Origin: Plantago major
Taxonomy: Eukaryota; Streptophyta; Magnoliopsida; Lamiales; Plantaginaceae
Length of the DNA: 64,000 nt
Assembly (NCBI GenBank): GCA_026545765.1
Contig: CM048839.1
Span: forward strand, 64,281,187 to 64,345,186
Reading direction: 5' to 3'
Positions 1 through 14,000 of this stretch are shown one piece after another (within the stretch, counting starts at the first letter, position 1; the number at the start of each line of letters is the position of its first letter). The notes below the pieces were generated by a model, which searched no databases, was not told the DNA's origin, and saw only the letters and a program-made list of their open reading frames with translations. The translations under genes were made by a program, and so were the position numbers.

Positions 1-2713
1 CGTTTGTTGTTCATCCCTCTCCAAAGTGTCTTGTTTTTATCTCTCAAGTATAGTTTTTGGTTTGTTGTTTATTCAACTCCTTTTGTGTTTTGTTTAACCC
101 TCAAAGAGAGTTTTTCGTTCGTTATTGTATCACCCCTCTAGTGTGTTGTTTAAATCTCAGATTGACTTCTCCGTTTGTAATTATCCCACTCCTTTATTGT
201 GTTGTTTAACTCTCGAGTAGAATTTTACATTTGTTGTTTAACCCACTCATTATGTGTGTTGTTTAACACTCAAGTAGAGTTCTTCGTTTGTTATACTCTT
301 ACTCCTTCTATGCATTGTTTAAATCTCGAATAGACCTCTTCGTTTGACATTATCCCACTCCTTTAGTGTGTTGTTTAACTCTCAAGTAGAGTTATTCGTT
401 TGTTGTTCATCCCTCTCCAAAGTGTCGTGTTTATATCGTTCAAATAGAGTTGTTCGTTTGATGTTTATTCAATTCCTTTTGTGTTTTATTTAACTCTCAA
501 GTAGAGTTTTTTGTTCGTTATTTTATCACCCCTCAGGTGCGTTGTTTAAATCTCAGATTGTCTTCTCCGTTTGTAATTATCCCACTCCTTTATTGTGTTG
601 TTTAACACTCGAGTAGAATTTTACATTTGTTGTTTATCCCACTCCTTATGTGTGTGGTTTAACACTCAAGTAGAGTTCTTCGTTTGTTATACTCTTACTC
701 TTCTATGCATTATTTAAATCTCGAATAGACTTCTTCGTTAGACATTATCCCACTCCTTTAGTGTGTTGTTTAACTGTCAAGTAGAGTTATTCGTTTGTTG
801 TTCATCCATCTCGAATGTGTCGTGTTTATATCGTTCAAATAGAGTTGTTCGTTTGTTGTTTATTCAATTCCTTTTGTCTTTTATTTAACTCTCAAGTAGA
901 GTTTTTCGTTCGTTATTTTATCACCCCTCAGGTGCGTTGTTTAAATCTCAGATTGTCTTCTCCGTTTGTAATTATCCCACTCCTTTATTGTGTTGTTTAA
1001 CACTCGAGTAGAATTTTACATTTGTTGTTTATCCCACTCCTTATGTGTGTGGTTTAACACTCAAGTAGAGTTCTTCATTTGTTATACTCTTACTCTTCTA
1101 TGCATTATTTAAATCTCGAATAGACTTCTTCGTTTGACATTATCCCACTCCTTTAGTGTGTTGTTTAACTGTCAAGTAGAGTTATTCGTTTGTTGTTTAT
1201 CCCTCTCCGAAGTGTGTTGTTTATATCGCTCAAATAGAGTTGTTCGTTTTGTTGTTTATTCAATTCCTTTTGTATTTTGTTTAACCCTCAAAGAGAGTTT
1301 TTCGCTATTTGTATCACCCCTCTAGTGTGTTGTTTAAATCTCAGATTGACTTCTCCATTTGTAATTATCCCACTCCTTTATTGTGTTGTTTAACTCTCGA
1401 GTAGAATTTTACATTTGTTGTTTAACCCACTCATTATGTGTGTTGTTTAACACTCAAGTAGAGTTCTTCGTTTGTTATATTCTTACTCCTTCTGTGCATT
1501 GTTTAAATCTCGAATAGACCTCTTCGTTTGACATTATCCCATTCCTTTAGTGTGTTGTTTAACTCTCAAGTAGAGTTATTCGTTTGTTGTTCATCCCTCT
1601 ACCTAGTGTATTGTTTATAAACTTCAAATAGAGTTGTTCGTTTGTTGTTTATTCAATTCCTTTTGTGTTTTATTTAACTCTCAAGTAGAGTTTTTCGTTC
1701 GTTATTTTATCACCCCTCAGGTGCGTTGTTTAAATCTCAGATTGTCTTCTCCGTTTGTAATTATCCCACTCCTTTATTGTGTTGTTTAACACTCGAGTAG
1801 AATTTTACATTTGTTGTTTATCCCACTCATTATGTGTGTGGTTTAACACTCAAGTAGAGTTCTTCGTTTGTTATACTCTTACTCTTCTATGCATTATTTA
1901 AATCTCGAATAGACTTCTTCGTTAGACATTATCCCACTCCTTTAGTGTGTTGTTTAACTGTCAAGTAGAGTTATTCGTTTGTTGTTCATCCATCTCGAAT
2001 GTGTCGTGTTTATATCGTTCCAATAGAGTTGTTCGTTTGTTGTTTATTCAATTCCTTTTGTGTTTTATTTAACTCTCAAGTAGAGTTCTTCGGTCGTTAT
2101 TTTATTACTCCTCTTGTGTGTTGTTTAAATTTCAAATTTACTTCACCGTTTGTAATTATCCCACTCCTTTATTGTGTTGTTTAACACTCGAGTAGAATTT
2201 TACATTTGTTGTTTATCCCACTCCTTATGTGTGTGGTTTAACACTCAAGTAGAGTTCTTCATTTGTTATACTCTTACTCTTCTATGCATTATTTAAATCT
2301 CGAATAGACTTCTTCGTTTGACATTATCCCACTCCTTTAGTGTGTTGTTTAACTCTCAAGTAGAGTTATTCGCTTGTTGTTTATCCTCTCCAAAGTGTGT
2401 TGTTTATATCGCTCAAATAGAGTTGTTGGTTTGTTGTTTATTCAATTCCTTTTGTATTTTGTTTAACTCTCAAGTAGAGTTCTTCGTTCGTTATTTTATT
2501 ACTCCTCTTGTGTGTTGTTTAAATCTCAAATTGACTTCACCGTTTGTTATTATCTCACTTCTTTATTGTTTTTTTAACTCTAGACTAGAATTTTACATTT
2601 GTTGTTTAACCCACTCATTATCTGTGTGGTTTAACACTCAAGTAGAGTTCTTCGTTTGTTATACTCTTACTCCTTCTGTGCATTGTTTAAATGTCTAATA
2701 GACTTCTTCGTTA
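1..2713 (+). repeat. Diverged left part of the satellite with ~1,184 bp trimer period
   Basis: Units here differ from the core. They carry CACCCCTCAGGTGCGTTG instead of TACTCCTCTTGTGTGTTG, TATATCG instead of TTTATCTCTC, and CTCGAATAGAC instead of GTCTAATAGAC. Unit variants repeat every third unit. The CCATCTCGAATGTGTCGTG variant occurs near 808 and near 1990, and the open frames starting at 815 and 1999 are near-identical, as are those at 1134 and 2318. Both pairs are exactly 1,184 bp apart. This is a second-order repeat of three 395 bp units, absent from the core, and is consistent with being near the outer edge of the array. Confidence 0.85.
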
Positions 2714-5700
2714 GACATTATCCCACTCCTTTAGTGTGTTGTTTAACTCTCAAGTAGAGTTATTCGTTTGTTGTTCATCCCTCTCCAAAGTGTCCTGTTT
2801 ATATCGCTCAACTAGAGTTGTTCGTTTGTTGTTTATTCAATTCCTTTCGTATTTTGTATAACTCTCAAGTAGAGTTCTTCGTTCGTTATTTTATTACTCC
2901 TCTTGTGTGTTGTTTAAATCTCAAATTGACTTCACCGTTTGTAATTATCTCACTTCTTTATTGTGTTGTTTAACACTAGACTAGAATTTTACATTTGTTG
3001 TTTAACCCACTCATTATGTGTGAGGTTTAACACTCAAGTAGAGTTCTTCATTTGTTATACTCTTACTCTTCTCTCGCATTGTTTTAATGTCTAATGGACT
3101 TCTTCGTTCGACATTATCCCACTCCTTTAGTGTGTTGTTTAACTCTCAAGTAGAGTTATTCGTTTGTTGTTCATCCCTCTCCAAAGTGTGTTGTTTTTAT
3201 CTCTCAAGTAGAGTTGTTGGTTTGTTGTTTATTCAACTCCTTTTGTGTTTTGTTTTACTCTCAACTAGAGTTCTTCGTTCGTTATTTTATTAGTCCTCTT
3301 GTGTGTTGTTTAAATCTCAAATTGACTTCTCCATTTGTAATTATCTCACTTCTTTATTGTTTTGTTTAACTCTAGACTATAATTTTACATTTGTTGTTTA
3401 ACCCACTCATTATGTGTGAGATTTAACACTCAAGTAGAGTTCTTCGTTTATTATACTCTTACTCCTTCTGTGCATTGTTTAAATCTCTAATAGACTTCTT
3501 CGTTAGACATTATCCCACTCCTTTAGTGTGTTGTTTAACTCTCAAGTAGAGTTATTCGTTTGTTGTTCATCCCTCTCCAAATTGTCTTGTTTTTATCTCT
3601 CAAGTAGAGTTGTTGGTTTGTTGTTTATTCAACTCCTTTTGTGTTTTGTTTAACTCTCAACTAGAGTTCTTCGTTCGTTATTTTATTACTCCTCTCGTGT
3701 GTTGTTTAAATCTCAAATTGACTTCTCCGTTTGTAATTATCTCACTTCTTTATTGTTTTGTTTAACTCTAGACTAGAATTTTACATTTGTTGTTTAACCC
3801 ACTCATTATGTGTGTGGTTTAACACTCAAGTAGAGTTCTTCATTTGTTATACTCTTACTCCTTCTGTGCATTGTTTAAATCTCTAATAGACTTCTTCGTT
3901 AGACATTATCCCACTCCTTTAGTGTGTTGTTTAACTCTCAAGTAGAGTTATTCGTTTGTTGTTCATCCCTCTCCAAAGTGTGTTGTTTTTATCTCTCAAG
4001 TAGAGTTGTTGGTTTGTTGTTTATTCAACTCCATTTGGATTTTGTTTAACTCTCAAATAGAGTTCTTCGTTCGTTATTTTATTACTCCTCTTGTGTGTTG
4101 TTTAAATCTCAAATTGACTTCACCATTTGTAATTATCTCACTTCTTTATTATTTTGTTTAACTCTAGACTAGAATTTTACATTTGTTGTTTAACCCACTC
4201 ATTATGTGTGTGGTTTAACACTCAAGTAGAGTTCTTCGTTTGTTATACTCTTACTCCTTACCTGCATTGTTTAAATCTCTAATAGACTTCTTCGTTAGAC
4301 ATTATCCCACTCCTTTAGTGTGTTGTTTAACTCTCAAGTAGAGTTATTCGTTTGTTGTTCATCCCTCTCCAAAGTGTGTTGTTTTTATCTCTCAAGTAGA
4401 GTTGTTGGTTTGTTGTTTATTCAACTCCTTTTGTGTTTTGTTTAACTCTCAAGTAGAGTTCTTCGTTCGTTATTTTATTACTCCTCTTGTGTGTTGTTTA
4501 AATCTCAAATTGACTTCACCGTTTGTAATTATCTCACTTCTTTATTGTTTTGTTGAACTCTAGACTAGAATTTTACATTTGTTGTTTAACCCACTCATTA
4601 TGTGTGTGGTTTAACACTCAAGTAGAGTTCTTCGTTTGTTATACTCTTACTCCTTCTGTGCATTGTTTAAATCTCGAATAGACTTCTTCGTTAGACATTA
4701 TCCCACTCCTTTAGTGAGTTGTTTGACTCTCAAGTAGAGTTATTTGTTTGTTGTTCATCCCTCTCCAAAGTGTCTTGTTTTTATCTCTCAAGTAGAGTTG
4801 TTGGTTTGGTGTTTATTCAACTCCATTTGTGTTTTGTTTAACTCTCAAGTAGAGTTCTTCGTTCGTTATTTTATTGCTCCTCTTGTGTGTTGTTTAAATC
4901 TCAAATTGACTTCTCCGTTTGTAATTATCTCACTTCTTTATTGCTTTGCTTAACTCTAGACTAGAATTTTACATTTGTTGTTTAACCCACTCATTTTGTG
5001 TGTGGTTTAACACTCAAGTAGAGTTCTTCGTTTGTTATACTCTTACTCCTTATGTGCATTGTTTAAATGTCTAATAGACTTCTTCGTTAGACATTATCCC
5101 ACTCCTTTAGTGTGTTGTTTAACTCTCAAGTAGAGTTATTCGTTTGTTGTTCATCCCTCTCCAAAGTGTGTTGTTTTTATCTCTCAAGTAGAGTTGTTGG
5201 TTTGTTGTTTATTCAACTCCTTTTGTGTTTTGTTTAACTCACAAGTAGAGTTCTTCGGTCGTTATTTTATTACTCCTCTTGTGTGTTGTTTAAATCTCAA
5301 ATTGACTTCTCCGTTTGTAATTATCTCACTTCTTTATTGTTTTGTTTAACTCTAGACTAGAATTTTACATTTGTTGTTTAACCCACTCATTATGTGTGTG
5401 GTTTAACACTCAAGTAGAGTTCTTCGTTTGTTATACTCTTACTCCTTCTGTGCATTGTTTAAATCTCTAATAGACTTCTTCGTTAGACATTATCCCACTC
5501 CTTTAGTGTGTTGTTTAACTCTCAAGTAGAGTTATTCGTTTGTTGTTCATCCCTCTCCAAAGTGTCTTGTTTTTATCTCTCAAGTAGAGTTGTTGGTTTG
5601 TTGTTTATTCAACTCCATTTGTTTTTTGTTTAACTCTCAAGTAGAGTTCTTTCGCTCGTTATTTTATTACTCCTCTTGTGTGTTGTTTAAATCTCAAATT

Positions 5701-6278
5701 GACTTCTCCGTTTGTAATTATCTCACTTCTTTATTGCTTTGTTTAACTCTAGACTAGAATTTTACATTTGTTGTTTAACCCACTCATTATGTGTGTGGTT
5801 TAACACTCAAGTAGAGTTCTTCGTTTGTTATACTCTTACTCCTTATGTGCATTGTTTAAATGTCTAATAGACTTCTTCGTTAGACATTATCCCACTCCTT
5901 TAGTGTGTTGTTTAACTCTCAAGTAGAGTTATTCGTTTGTTGTTCATCCCTCTCCAAAGTGTGTTGTTTTTATCTCTCAAGTAGAGTTGTTGGTTTGTTG
6001 TTTATTCAACTCCTTTTGTGTTTTGTTTAACTCTCAAGTAGAGTTCTTCGGTCGTTATTTTATTACTCCTCTTGTGTGTTGTTTAAATCTCAAATTGACT
6101 TCACCGTTTGTAATTATCTCACTTCTTTATTGTTTTGTTTAACTCTAGACTAGAATTTTACATTTGTTGTTTAACCCACTCATTATGTGTGTGGTTTAAC
6201 ACTCAAGTAGAGTTCTTCGTTTGTTATACTCTTACTCCTTCTGTGCATTGTTTAAATCTCGAATAGACTTCTTCATTC

Positions 6279-9200
6279 GACATTATCCCACTCCTTTAGT
6301 GTGTTGTTTAACTCTCAAGTAGAGTTATTCGTTTGTTGTTCATCCCTCTCCAAAGTGTGTTGTTTTTATCTCTCAAGTAGAGTTGTTGGTTTGTTGTTTA
6401 TTCAACTCCTTTTGTGTTTTGTTTAACTCTCAAGTAGAGTTCTTCGGTCGTTATTTTATTACTCCTCTTGTGTGTTGTTTAAATTTCGAATTGACTTCAC
6501 CGTTTGTAATTATCTCACTTCTTTATTGCTTTGTTTAACTCTAGACTAGAATTTTACATTTGTTGTTTAACCCACTCATTATGTGTGTGGTTAACACTCA
6601 AGTAGAGTTCTTCGTTTGTTATACTCTTACTCCTTATGTGCATTGTTTAAATGTCTAATAGACTTCTTCGTTAGACATTATCCCACTCCTTTAGTGAGTT
6701 GTTTAACTCTCAAGTAGAGTTATTTGTTTGTTGTTCATCCCTCTCCAAAGTGTCTTGTTTTTATCTCTCAAGTAGAGTTGTTGGTTTGTTGATTATTCAA
6801 CTCCATTTGGATTTTGTTTAACTCTCAAGTAGAGTTCTTCGTTCGTTATTTTATTACTCCTCTTGTGTGTTGTTTAAATCTCAAATTGACTTCTCCGTTT
6901 GTAATTATATCACTTCTTTATTGCTTTGTTTAACTCTAGACTAGAATTTTACATTTGTTGTTTAACCCACTCATTATGTGTGTGGTTAACACTCAAGTAG
7001 AGTTCTTCGTTTGTTATACTCTTACTCCTTATGTGCATTGTTTAAATGTCTAATAGACTTCTTCGTTAGACATTATCCCACTCCTTTAGTGAGTTGTTTA
7101 ACTCTCAAGTAGAGTTATTTGTTTGTTGTTCATCCCTCTCCAAAGTGTCTTGTTTTTATCTCTCAAGTAGAGTTGTTGGTTTGTTGATTATTCAACTCCA
7201 TTTGGATTTTGTTTAACTCTCAAGTAGAGTTCTTCGGTCGTTATTTTATTACTCCTCTTGTGTGTTGTTTAAATCTCAAATTGACTTCTCCGTTTGTAAT
7301 TATCTCACTTCTTTATTGCTTTGTTTAACTCTAGACTAGAATTTTACATTTGTTGTTTAACCCACTCATTATGTGTGTGGTTAACACTCAAGTAGAGTTC
7401 TTCGTTTGTTATACTCTTACTCCTTATGTGCATTGTTTAAATGTCTAATAGACTTCTTCGTTAGACATTATCCCACTCCTTTAGTGAGTTGTTTAACTCT
7501 CAAGTAGAGTTATTCGTTTGTTGTTCATCCCTCTCCAAAGTGTCTTGTTTTTATCTCTCAAGTAGAGTTGTTGGTTTGTTGATTATTCAACTCCATTTGG
7601 ATTTTGTTTAACTCTCAAGTAGAGTTCTTCGTTCGTTATTTTATTACTCCTCTTGTGTGTTGTTTAAATCTCAAATTGACTTCTCCGTTTGTAATTATCT
7701 CACTTCTTTATTGCTTTGTTTAACTCTAGACTAGAATTTTACATTTGTTGTTTAACCCACTCATTATGTGTGTGGTTTAACACTCAAGTAGAGTTCTTCG
7801 TTTGTTATACTCTTACTCCTTCTGTGCATTGTTTAAATCTCGAATAGACTTCTTCATTCGACATTATCCCACTCCTTTAGTGTGTTGTTTAACTCTCAAG
7901 TAGAGTTATTCGTTTGTTGTTCATCCCTCTCCAAAGTGTCTTGTTTTTATCTCTCAAGTAGAGTTGTTGGTTTGTTGATTATTCAACTCCATTTGGATTT
8001 TGTTTAACTCTCAAGTAGAGTTCTTCGTTCGTTATTTTATTACTCCTCTTGTGTGTTGTTTAAATCTCAAATTGACTTCTCCGTTTGTAATTATCTCACT
8101 TCTTTATTGCTTTGTTTAACTCTAGACTAGAATTTTACATTTGTTGTTTAACCCACTCATTATGTGTGTGGTTAACACTCAAGTAGAGTTCTTCGTTTGT
8201 TATACTCTTACTCCTTATGTGCATTGTTTAAATGTCTAATAGACTTCTTCGTTAGACATTATCCCACTCCTTTAGTGAGTTGTTTAACTCTCAAGTAGAG
8301 TTATTCGTTTGTTGTTCATCCCTCTCCAAAGTGTCTTGTTTTTATCTCTCAAGTAGAGTTGTTGGTTTGTTGATTATTCAACTCCATTTGGATTTTGTTT
8401 AACTCTCAAGTAGAGTTCTTCAGTCGTTATTTTATTACTCCTCTTGTGTGTTGTTTAAATCTCAAATTGACTTCTCCGTTTGTAATTATCTCACTTCTTT
8501 ATTGCTTTGTTTAACTCTAGACTAGAATTTTACATTTGTTGTTTAACCCACTCATTATGTGTGTGGTTAACACTCAAGTAGAGTTCTTCGTTTGTTATAC
8601 TCTTACTCCTTATGTGCATTGTTTAAATGTCTAATAGACTTCCTCGTTAGACATTATCCCACTCCTTTAGTGAGTTGTTTAACTCTCAAGTAGAGTTATT
8701 TGTTTGTTGTTCATCCCTCTCCAAAGTGTCTTGTTTTTATCTCTCAAGTAGAGTTGTTGGTTTGTTGATTATTCAACTCCATTTGGATTTTGTTTAACTC
8801 TCAAGTAGAGTTCTTCGTTCGTTATTTTATTACTCCTCTTGTGTGTTGTTTAAATCTCAAATTGACTTCTCCGTTTGTAATTATCTCACTTCTTTATTGC
8901 TTTGTTTAACTCTAGACTAGAATTTTACATTTGTTGTTTAACCCACTCATTATGTGTGTGGTTAACACTCAAGTAGAGTTCTTCGTTTGTTATACTCTTA
9001 CTCCTTATCTGCATTGTTTAAATGTCTAATAGACTTCTTCGTTTGACATTATGCCACTCCTTTAGTGAGTTGTTTAACTCTCAAGTAGAGTTATTCGTTT
9101 GTTGTTCATCCCTCTCCAAAGTGTCTTGTTTTTATCTCGCAAGTAGAGTTGTTGGTTTGTTGATTATTCAACTCCATTTGGATTTTGTTTAACTCTCAAG

Positions 9201-11018
9201 TAGAGTTCTTCGTTATTTTATTACTCCTCTTGTGTGTTGTTTAAATCTCAAATTGACTTCTCCGTTTGTAATTATCTCACTTCTTTATTGCTTTGTTTAA
9301 CTCTAGACTAGAATTTTACATTTGTTGTTTAACCCACTCATTATGTGTGTGGTTTAACACTCAAGTAGAGTTCTTCGTTTGTTATACTCTTACTCCTTCT
9401 GTGCATTGTTTAAATCTCGAATAGACTTCTTCATTCGACATTATCCCACTCCTTTAGTGTGTTGTTTAACTCTCAAGTAGAGTTATTCGTTTGTTGTTCA
9501 TCCCTCTCCAAAGTGTCTTGTTTTTATCTCTCAAGTAGAGTTGTTGGTTTGTTGATTATTCAACTCCATTTGGATTTTGTTTAACTCTCAAGTAGAGTTC
9601 TTCGTTCGTTATTTTGTTACTCCTCTTGTGTGTTGTTTAAATCTCAAATTGACTTCTCCGTTTGTAATTATCTCACTTCTTTATTGCTTTGTTTAACTCT
9701 AGACTAGAATTTTACATTTGTTGTTTAACCCACTCATTATGTGTGTGGTTAACACTCAAGTAGAGTTCTTCGTTTGTTATACTCTTACTCCTTATGTGCA
9801 TTGTTTAAATGTCTAATAGACTTCTTCGTTAGACATTATCCCACTCCTTTAGTGAGTTGTTTAACTCTCAAGTAGAGTTATTCGTTTGTTGTTCATCCCT
9901 CTCCAAAGTGTCTTGTTTTTATCTCTCAAGTAGAGTTGTTGGTTTGTTGATTATTCAACTCCATTTGGATTTTGTTTAACTCTCAAGTAGAGTTCTTCGT
10001 TCGTTATTTTATTACTCCTCTTGTGTGTTGTTTAAATCTCAAATTGACTTCTCCGTTTGTAATTATCTCACTTCTTTATTGCTTTGTTTAACTCTAGACT
10101 AGAATTTTACATTTGTTGTTTAACCCACTCATTATGTGTGTGGTTAACACTCAAGTAGAGTTCTTCGTTTGTTATACTCTTACTCCTTATGTGCATTGTT
10201 TAAATGTCTAATAGACTTCTTCGTTAGACATTATCCCACTCCTTTAGTGAGTTGTTTAACTCTCAAGTAGAGTTATTCGTTTGTTGTTCATCCCTCTCCA
10301 AAGTGTCTTGTTTTTATCTCTCAAGTAGAGTTGTTGGTTTGTTGATTATTCAACTCCATTTGGATTTTGTTTAACTCTCAAGTAGAGTTCTTCGTTCGTT
10401 ATTTTATTACTCCTCTTGTGTGTTGTTTAAATCTCAAATTGACTTCTCCGTTTGTAATTATCTCACTTCTTTATTGCTTTGTTTAACTCTAGACTAGAAT
10501 TTTACATTTGTTGTTTAACCCACTCATTATGTGTGTGGTTAACACTCAAGTAGAGTTCTTCGTTTGTTATACTCTTACTCCTTATGTGCATTGTTTAAAT
10601 GTCTAATAGACTTCTTCGTTAGACATTATCCCACTCCTTTAGTGAGTTGTTTAACTCTCAAGTAGAGTTATTCGTTTGTTGTTCATCCCTCTCCAAAGTG
10701 TCTTGTTTTTATCTCTCAAGTAGAGTTGTTGGTTTGTTGATTATTCAACTCCATTTGGATTTTGTTTAACTCTCAAGTAGAGTTCTTCGTTCGTTATTTT
10801 ATTACTCCTCTTGTGTGTTGTTTAAATCTCAAATTGACTTCTCCGTTTGTAATTATCTCACTTCTTTATTGCTTTGTTTAACTCTAGACTAGAATTTTAC
10901 ATTTGTTGTTTAACCCACTCATTATGTGTGTGGTTTAACACTCAAGTAGAGTTCTTCGTTTGTTATACTCTTACTCCTTCTGTGCATTGTTTAAATGTCT
11001 AATAGACTTCTTCGTTAG
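6279..11018 (+). repeat. Satellite segment with ~1,580 bp tetramer period
   Basis: A distinctive unit combines GTGGTTTAACAC, CTTCTGTGCATT, CTCGAATAGAC, CATTCGACATT and AGTGTGTTG. Its landmark falls at 6279, 7860 and 9437, with a partly recombined version at 11018. The spacings of 1581, 1577 and 1581 bp are four units each. The three units between are of the common type (GTGGTTAACAC, CTTATGTGCATT, GTCTAATAGAC, and usually CGTTAGACATT and AGTGAGTTG). This shows block-wise amplification of four-unit segments rather than single units. Confidence 0.8.
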
Positions 11019-14000
11019 ACATTATCCCACTCCTTTAGTGTGTTGTTTAACTCTCAAGTAGAGTTATTCGTTTGTTGTTCATCCCTCTCCAAAGTGTCTT
11101 GTTTTTATCTCTCAAGTAGAGTTGTTGGTTTGTTGATTATTCAACTCCATTTGGATTTTGTTTAACTCTCAAGTAGAGTTCTTCGGTCGTTATTTTGTTA
11201 CTCCTCTTGTGTGTTGTTTAAATCTCAAATTGACTTCTCCGTTTGTAATTATCTCACTTCTTTATTGCTTTGTTTAACTCTAGACTAGAATTTTACATTT
11301 GTTGTTTAACCCACTCATTATGTGTGTGGTTAACACTCAAGTAGAGTTCTTCGGTTGTTATACTCTTACTCCTTATGTGCATTGTTTAAATGTCTAATAG
11401 ACTTCTTCATTCGACATTATCCCACTCCTTTAGTGAGTTGTTTAACTCTCAAGTAGAGTTATTCGTTTGTTGTTCATCCCTCTCCAAAGTGTCTTGTTTT
11501 TATCTCTCAAGTAGAGTTGTTGGTTTGTTGATTATTCAACTCCATTTGGATTTTGTTTAACTCTCAAGTAGAGTTCTTCGTTCGTTATTTTATTACTCCT
11601 CTTGTGTGTTGTTTAAATCTCAAATTGACTTCTCCGTTTGTAATTATCTCACTTCTTTATTGCTTTGTTTAACTCTAGACTAGAATTTTACATTTGTTGT
11701 TTAACCCACTCATTATGTGTGTGGTTTAACACTCAAGTAGAGTTCTTCGTTTGTTATACTCTTACTCCTTATGTGCATTGTTTAAATGTCTAATAGACTT
11801 CTTCGTTAGACATTATCCCACTCCTTTAGTGAGTTGTTTAACTCTCAAGTAGAGTTATTCGTTTGTTGTTCATCCCTCTCCAAAGTGTCTTGTTTTTATC
11901 TCTCAAGTAGAGTTGTTGGTTTGTTGATTATTCAACTCCATTTGGATTTTGTTTAACTCTCAAGTAGAGTTCTTCGGTCGTTATTTTATTACTCCTCTTG
12001 TGTGTTGTTTAAATATCAAATTGACTTCTCCGTTTGTAATTATCTCACTTCTTTATTGCTTTGTTTAACTCTAGACTAGAATTTTACATTTGTTGTTTAA
12101 CCCACTCATTATGTGTGTGGTTTAACACTCAAGTAGAGTTCTTCGTTTGTTATACTCTTACTCCTTATGTGCATTGTTTAAATGTCTAATAGACTTCTTC
12201 ATTCGACATTATCCCACTCCTTTAGTGTGTTGTTTAACTCTCAAGTAGAGTTATTCGTTTGTTGTTCATCCCTCTCCAAAGTGTGTTGTTTTTATCTCTC
12301 AAGTAGAGTTGTTGGTTTGTTGTTTATTCAACTCCTTTTGTGTTTTGTTTAACTCTCAAGTAGAGTTCTTCGTTCGTTATTTTATTACTCCTCTTGTGTG
12401 TTGTTTAAATCTCAAATTGACTTCTCCGTTTGTAATTATCTCACTTCTTTATTGCTTTGTTTAACTCTAGACTAGAATTTTACATTTGTTGTTTAACCCA
12501 CTCATTATGTGTGTGGTTAACACTCAAGTAGAGTTCTTCGTTTGTTATACTCTTACTCCTTATGTGCATTGTTTAAATGTCTAATAGACTTCTTCGTTAG
12601 ACATTATCCCACTCCTTTAGTGAGTTGTTTAACTCTCAAGTAGAGTTATTCGTTTGTTGTTCATCCCTCTCCAAAGTGTCTTGTTTTTATCTCTCAAGTA
12701 GAGTTGTTGGTTTGTTGATTATTCAACTCCATTTGGATTTTGTTTAACTCTCAAGTAGAGTTCTTCGTTCGTTATTTTATTACTCCTCTTGTGTGTTGTT
12801 TAAATCTCAAATTGACTTCTCCGTTTGTAATTATCTCACTTCTTTATTGCTTTGTTTAACTCTAGACTAGAATTTTACATTTGTTGTTTAACCCACTCAT
12901 TATGTGTGTGGTTAACACTCAAGTAGAGTTCTTCGTTTGTTATACTCTTACTCCTTATGTGCATTGTTTAAATGTCTAATAGACTTCTTCATTAGACATT
13001 ATCCCACTCCTTTAGTGAGTTGTTTAACTCTCAAGTAGAGTTATTCGTTTGTTGTTCATCCCTCTCCAAAGTGTCTTGTTTTTATCTCTCAAGTAGAGTT
13101 GTTGGTTTGTTGATTATTCAACTCCATTTGGATTTTGTTTAACTCTCAAGTAGAGTTCTTCGTTCGTTATTTTATTACTCCTCTTGTGTGTTGTTTAAAT
13201 CTCAAATTGACTTCTCCGTTTGTAATTATCTCACTTCTTTATTGCTTTGTTTAACTCTAGACTAGAATTTTACATTTGTTGTTTAACCCACTCATTATGT
13301 GTGTGGTTAACACTCAAGTAGAGTTCTTCGTTTGTTATACTCTTACTCCTTATGTGCATTGTTTAAATGTCTAATAGACTTCTTCATTAGACATTATCCC
13401 ACTCCTTTAGTGAGTTGTTTAACTCTCAAGTAGAGTTATTCGGTTGTTGTTCATCCCTCTCCAAAGTGTCTTGTTTTTATCTCTCAAGTAGAGTTGTTGG
13501 TTTGTTGATTATTCAACTCCATTTGGATTTTGTTTAACTCTCAAGTAGAGTTCTTCGGTCGTTATTTTATTACTCCTCTTGTGTGTTGTTTAAATCTCAA
13601 ATTGACTTCTCCGTTTGTAATTATCTCACTTCTTTATTGCTTTGTTTAACTCTAGACTAGAATTTTACATTTGTTGTTTAACCCACTCATTATGTGTGTG
13701 GTTAACACTCAAGTAGAGTTCTTCGTTTGTTATACTCTTACTCCTTATGTGCATTGTTTAAATGTCTAATAGACTTCTTCGTTAGACATTATCCCACTCC
13801 TTTAGTGAGTTGTTTAACTCTCAAGTAGAGTTATTCGTTTGTTGTTCATCCCTCTCCAAAGTGTCTTGTTTTTATCTCTCAAGTAGAGTTGTTGGTTTGT
13901 TGATTATTCAACTCCATTTGGATTTTGTTTAACTCTCAAGTAGAGTTCTTCGTTCGTTATTTTGTTACTCCTCTTGTGTGTTGTTTAAATCTCAAATTGA

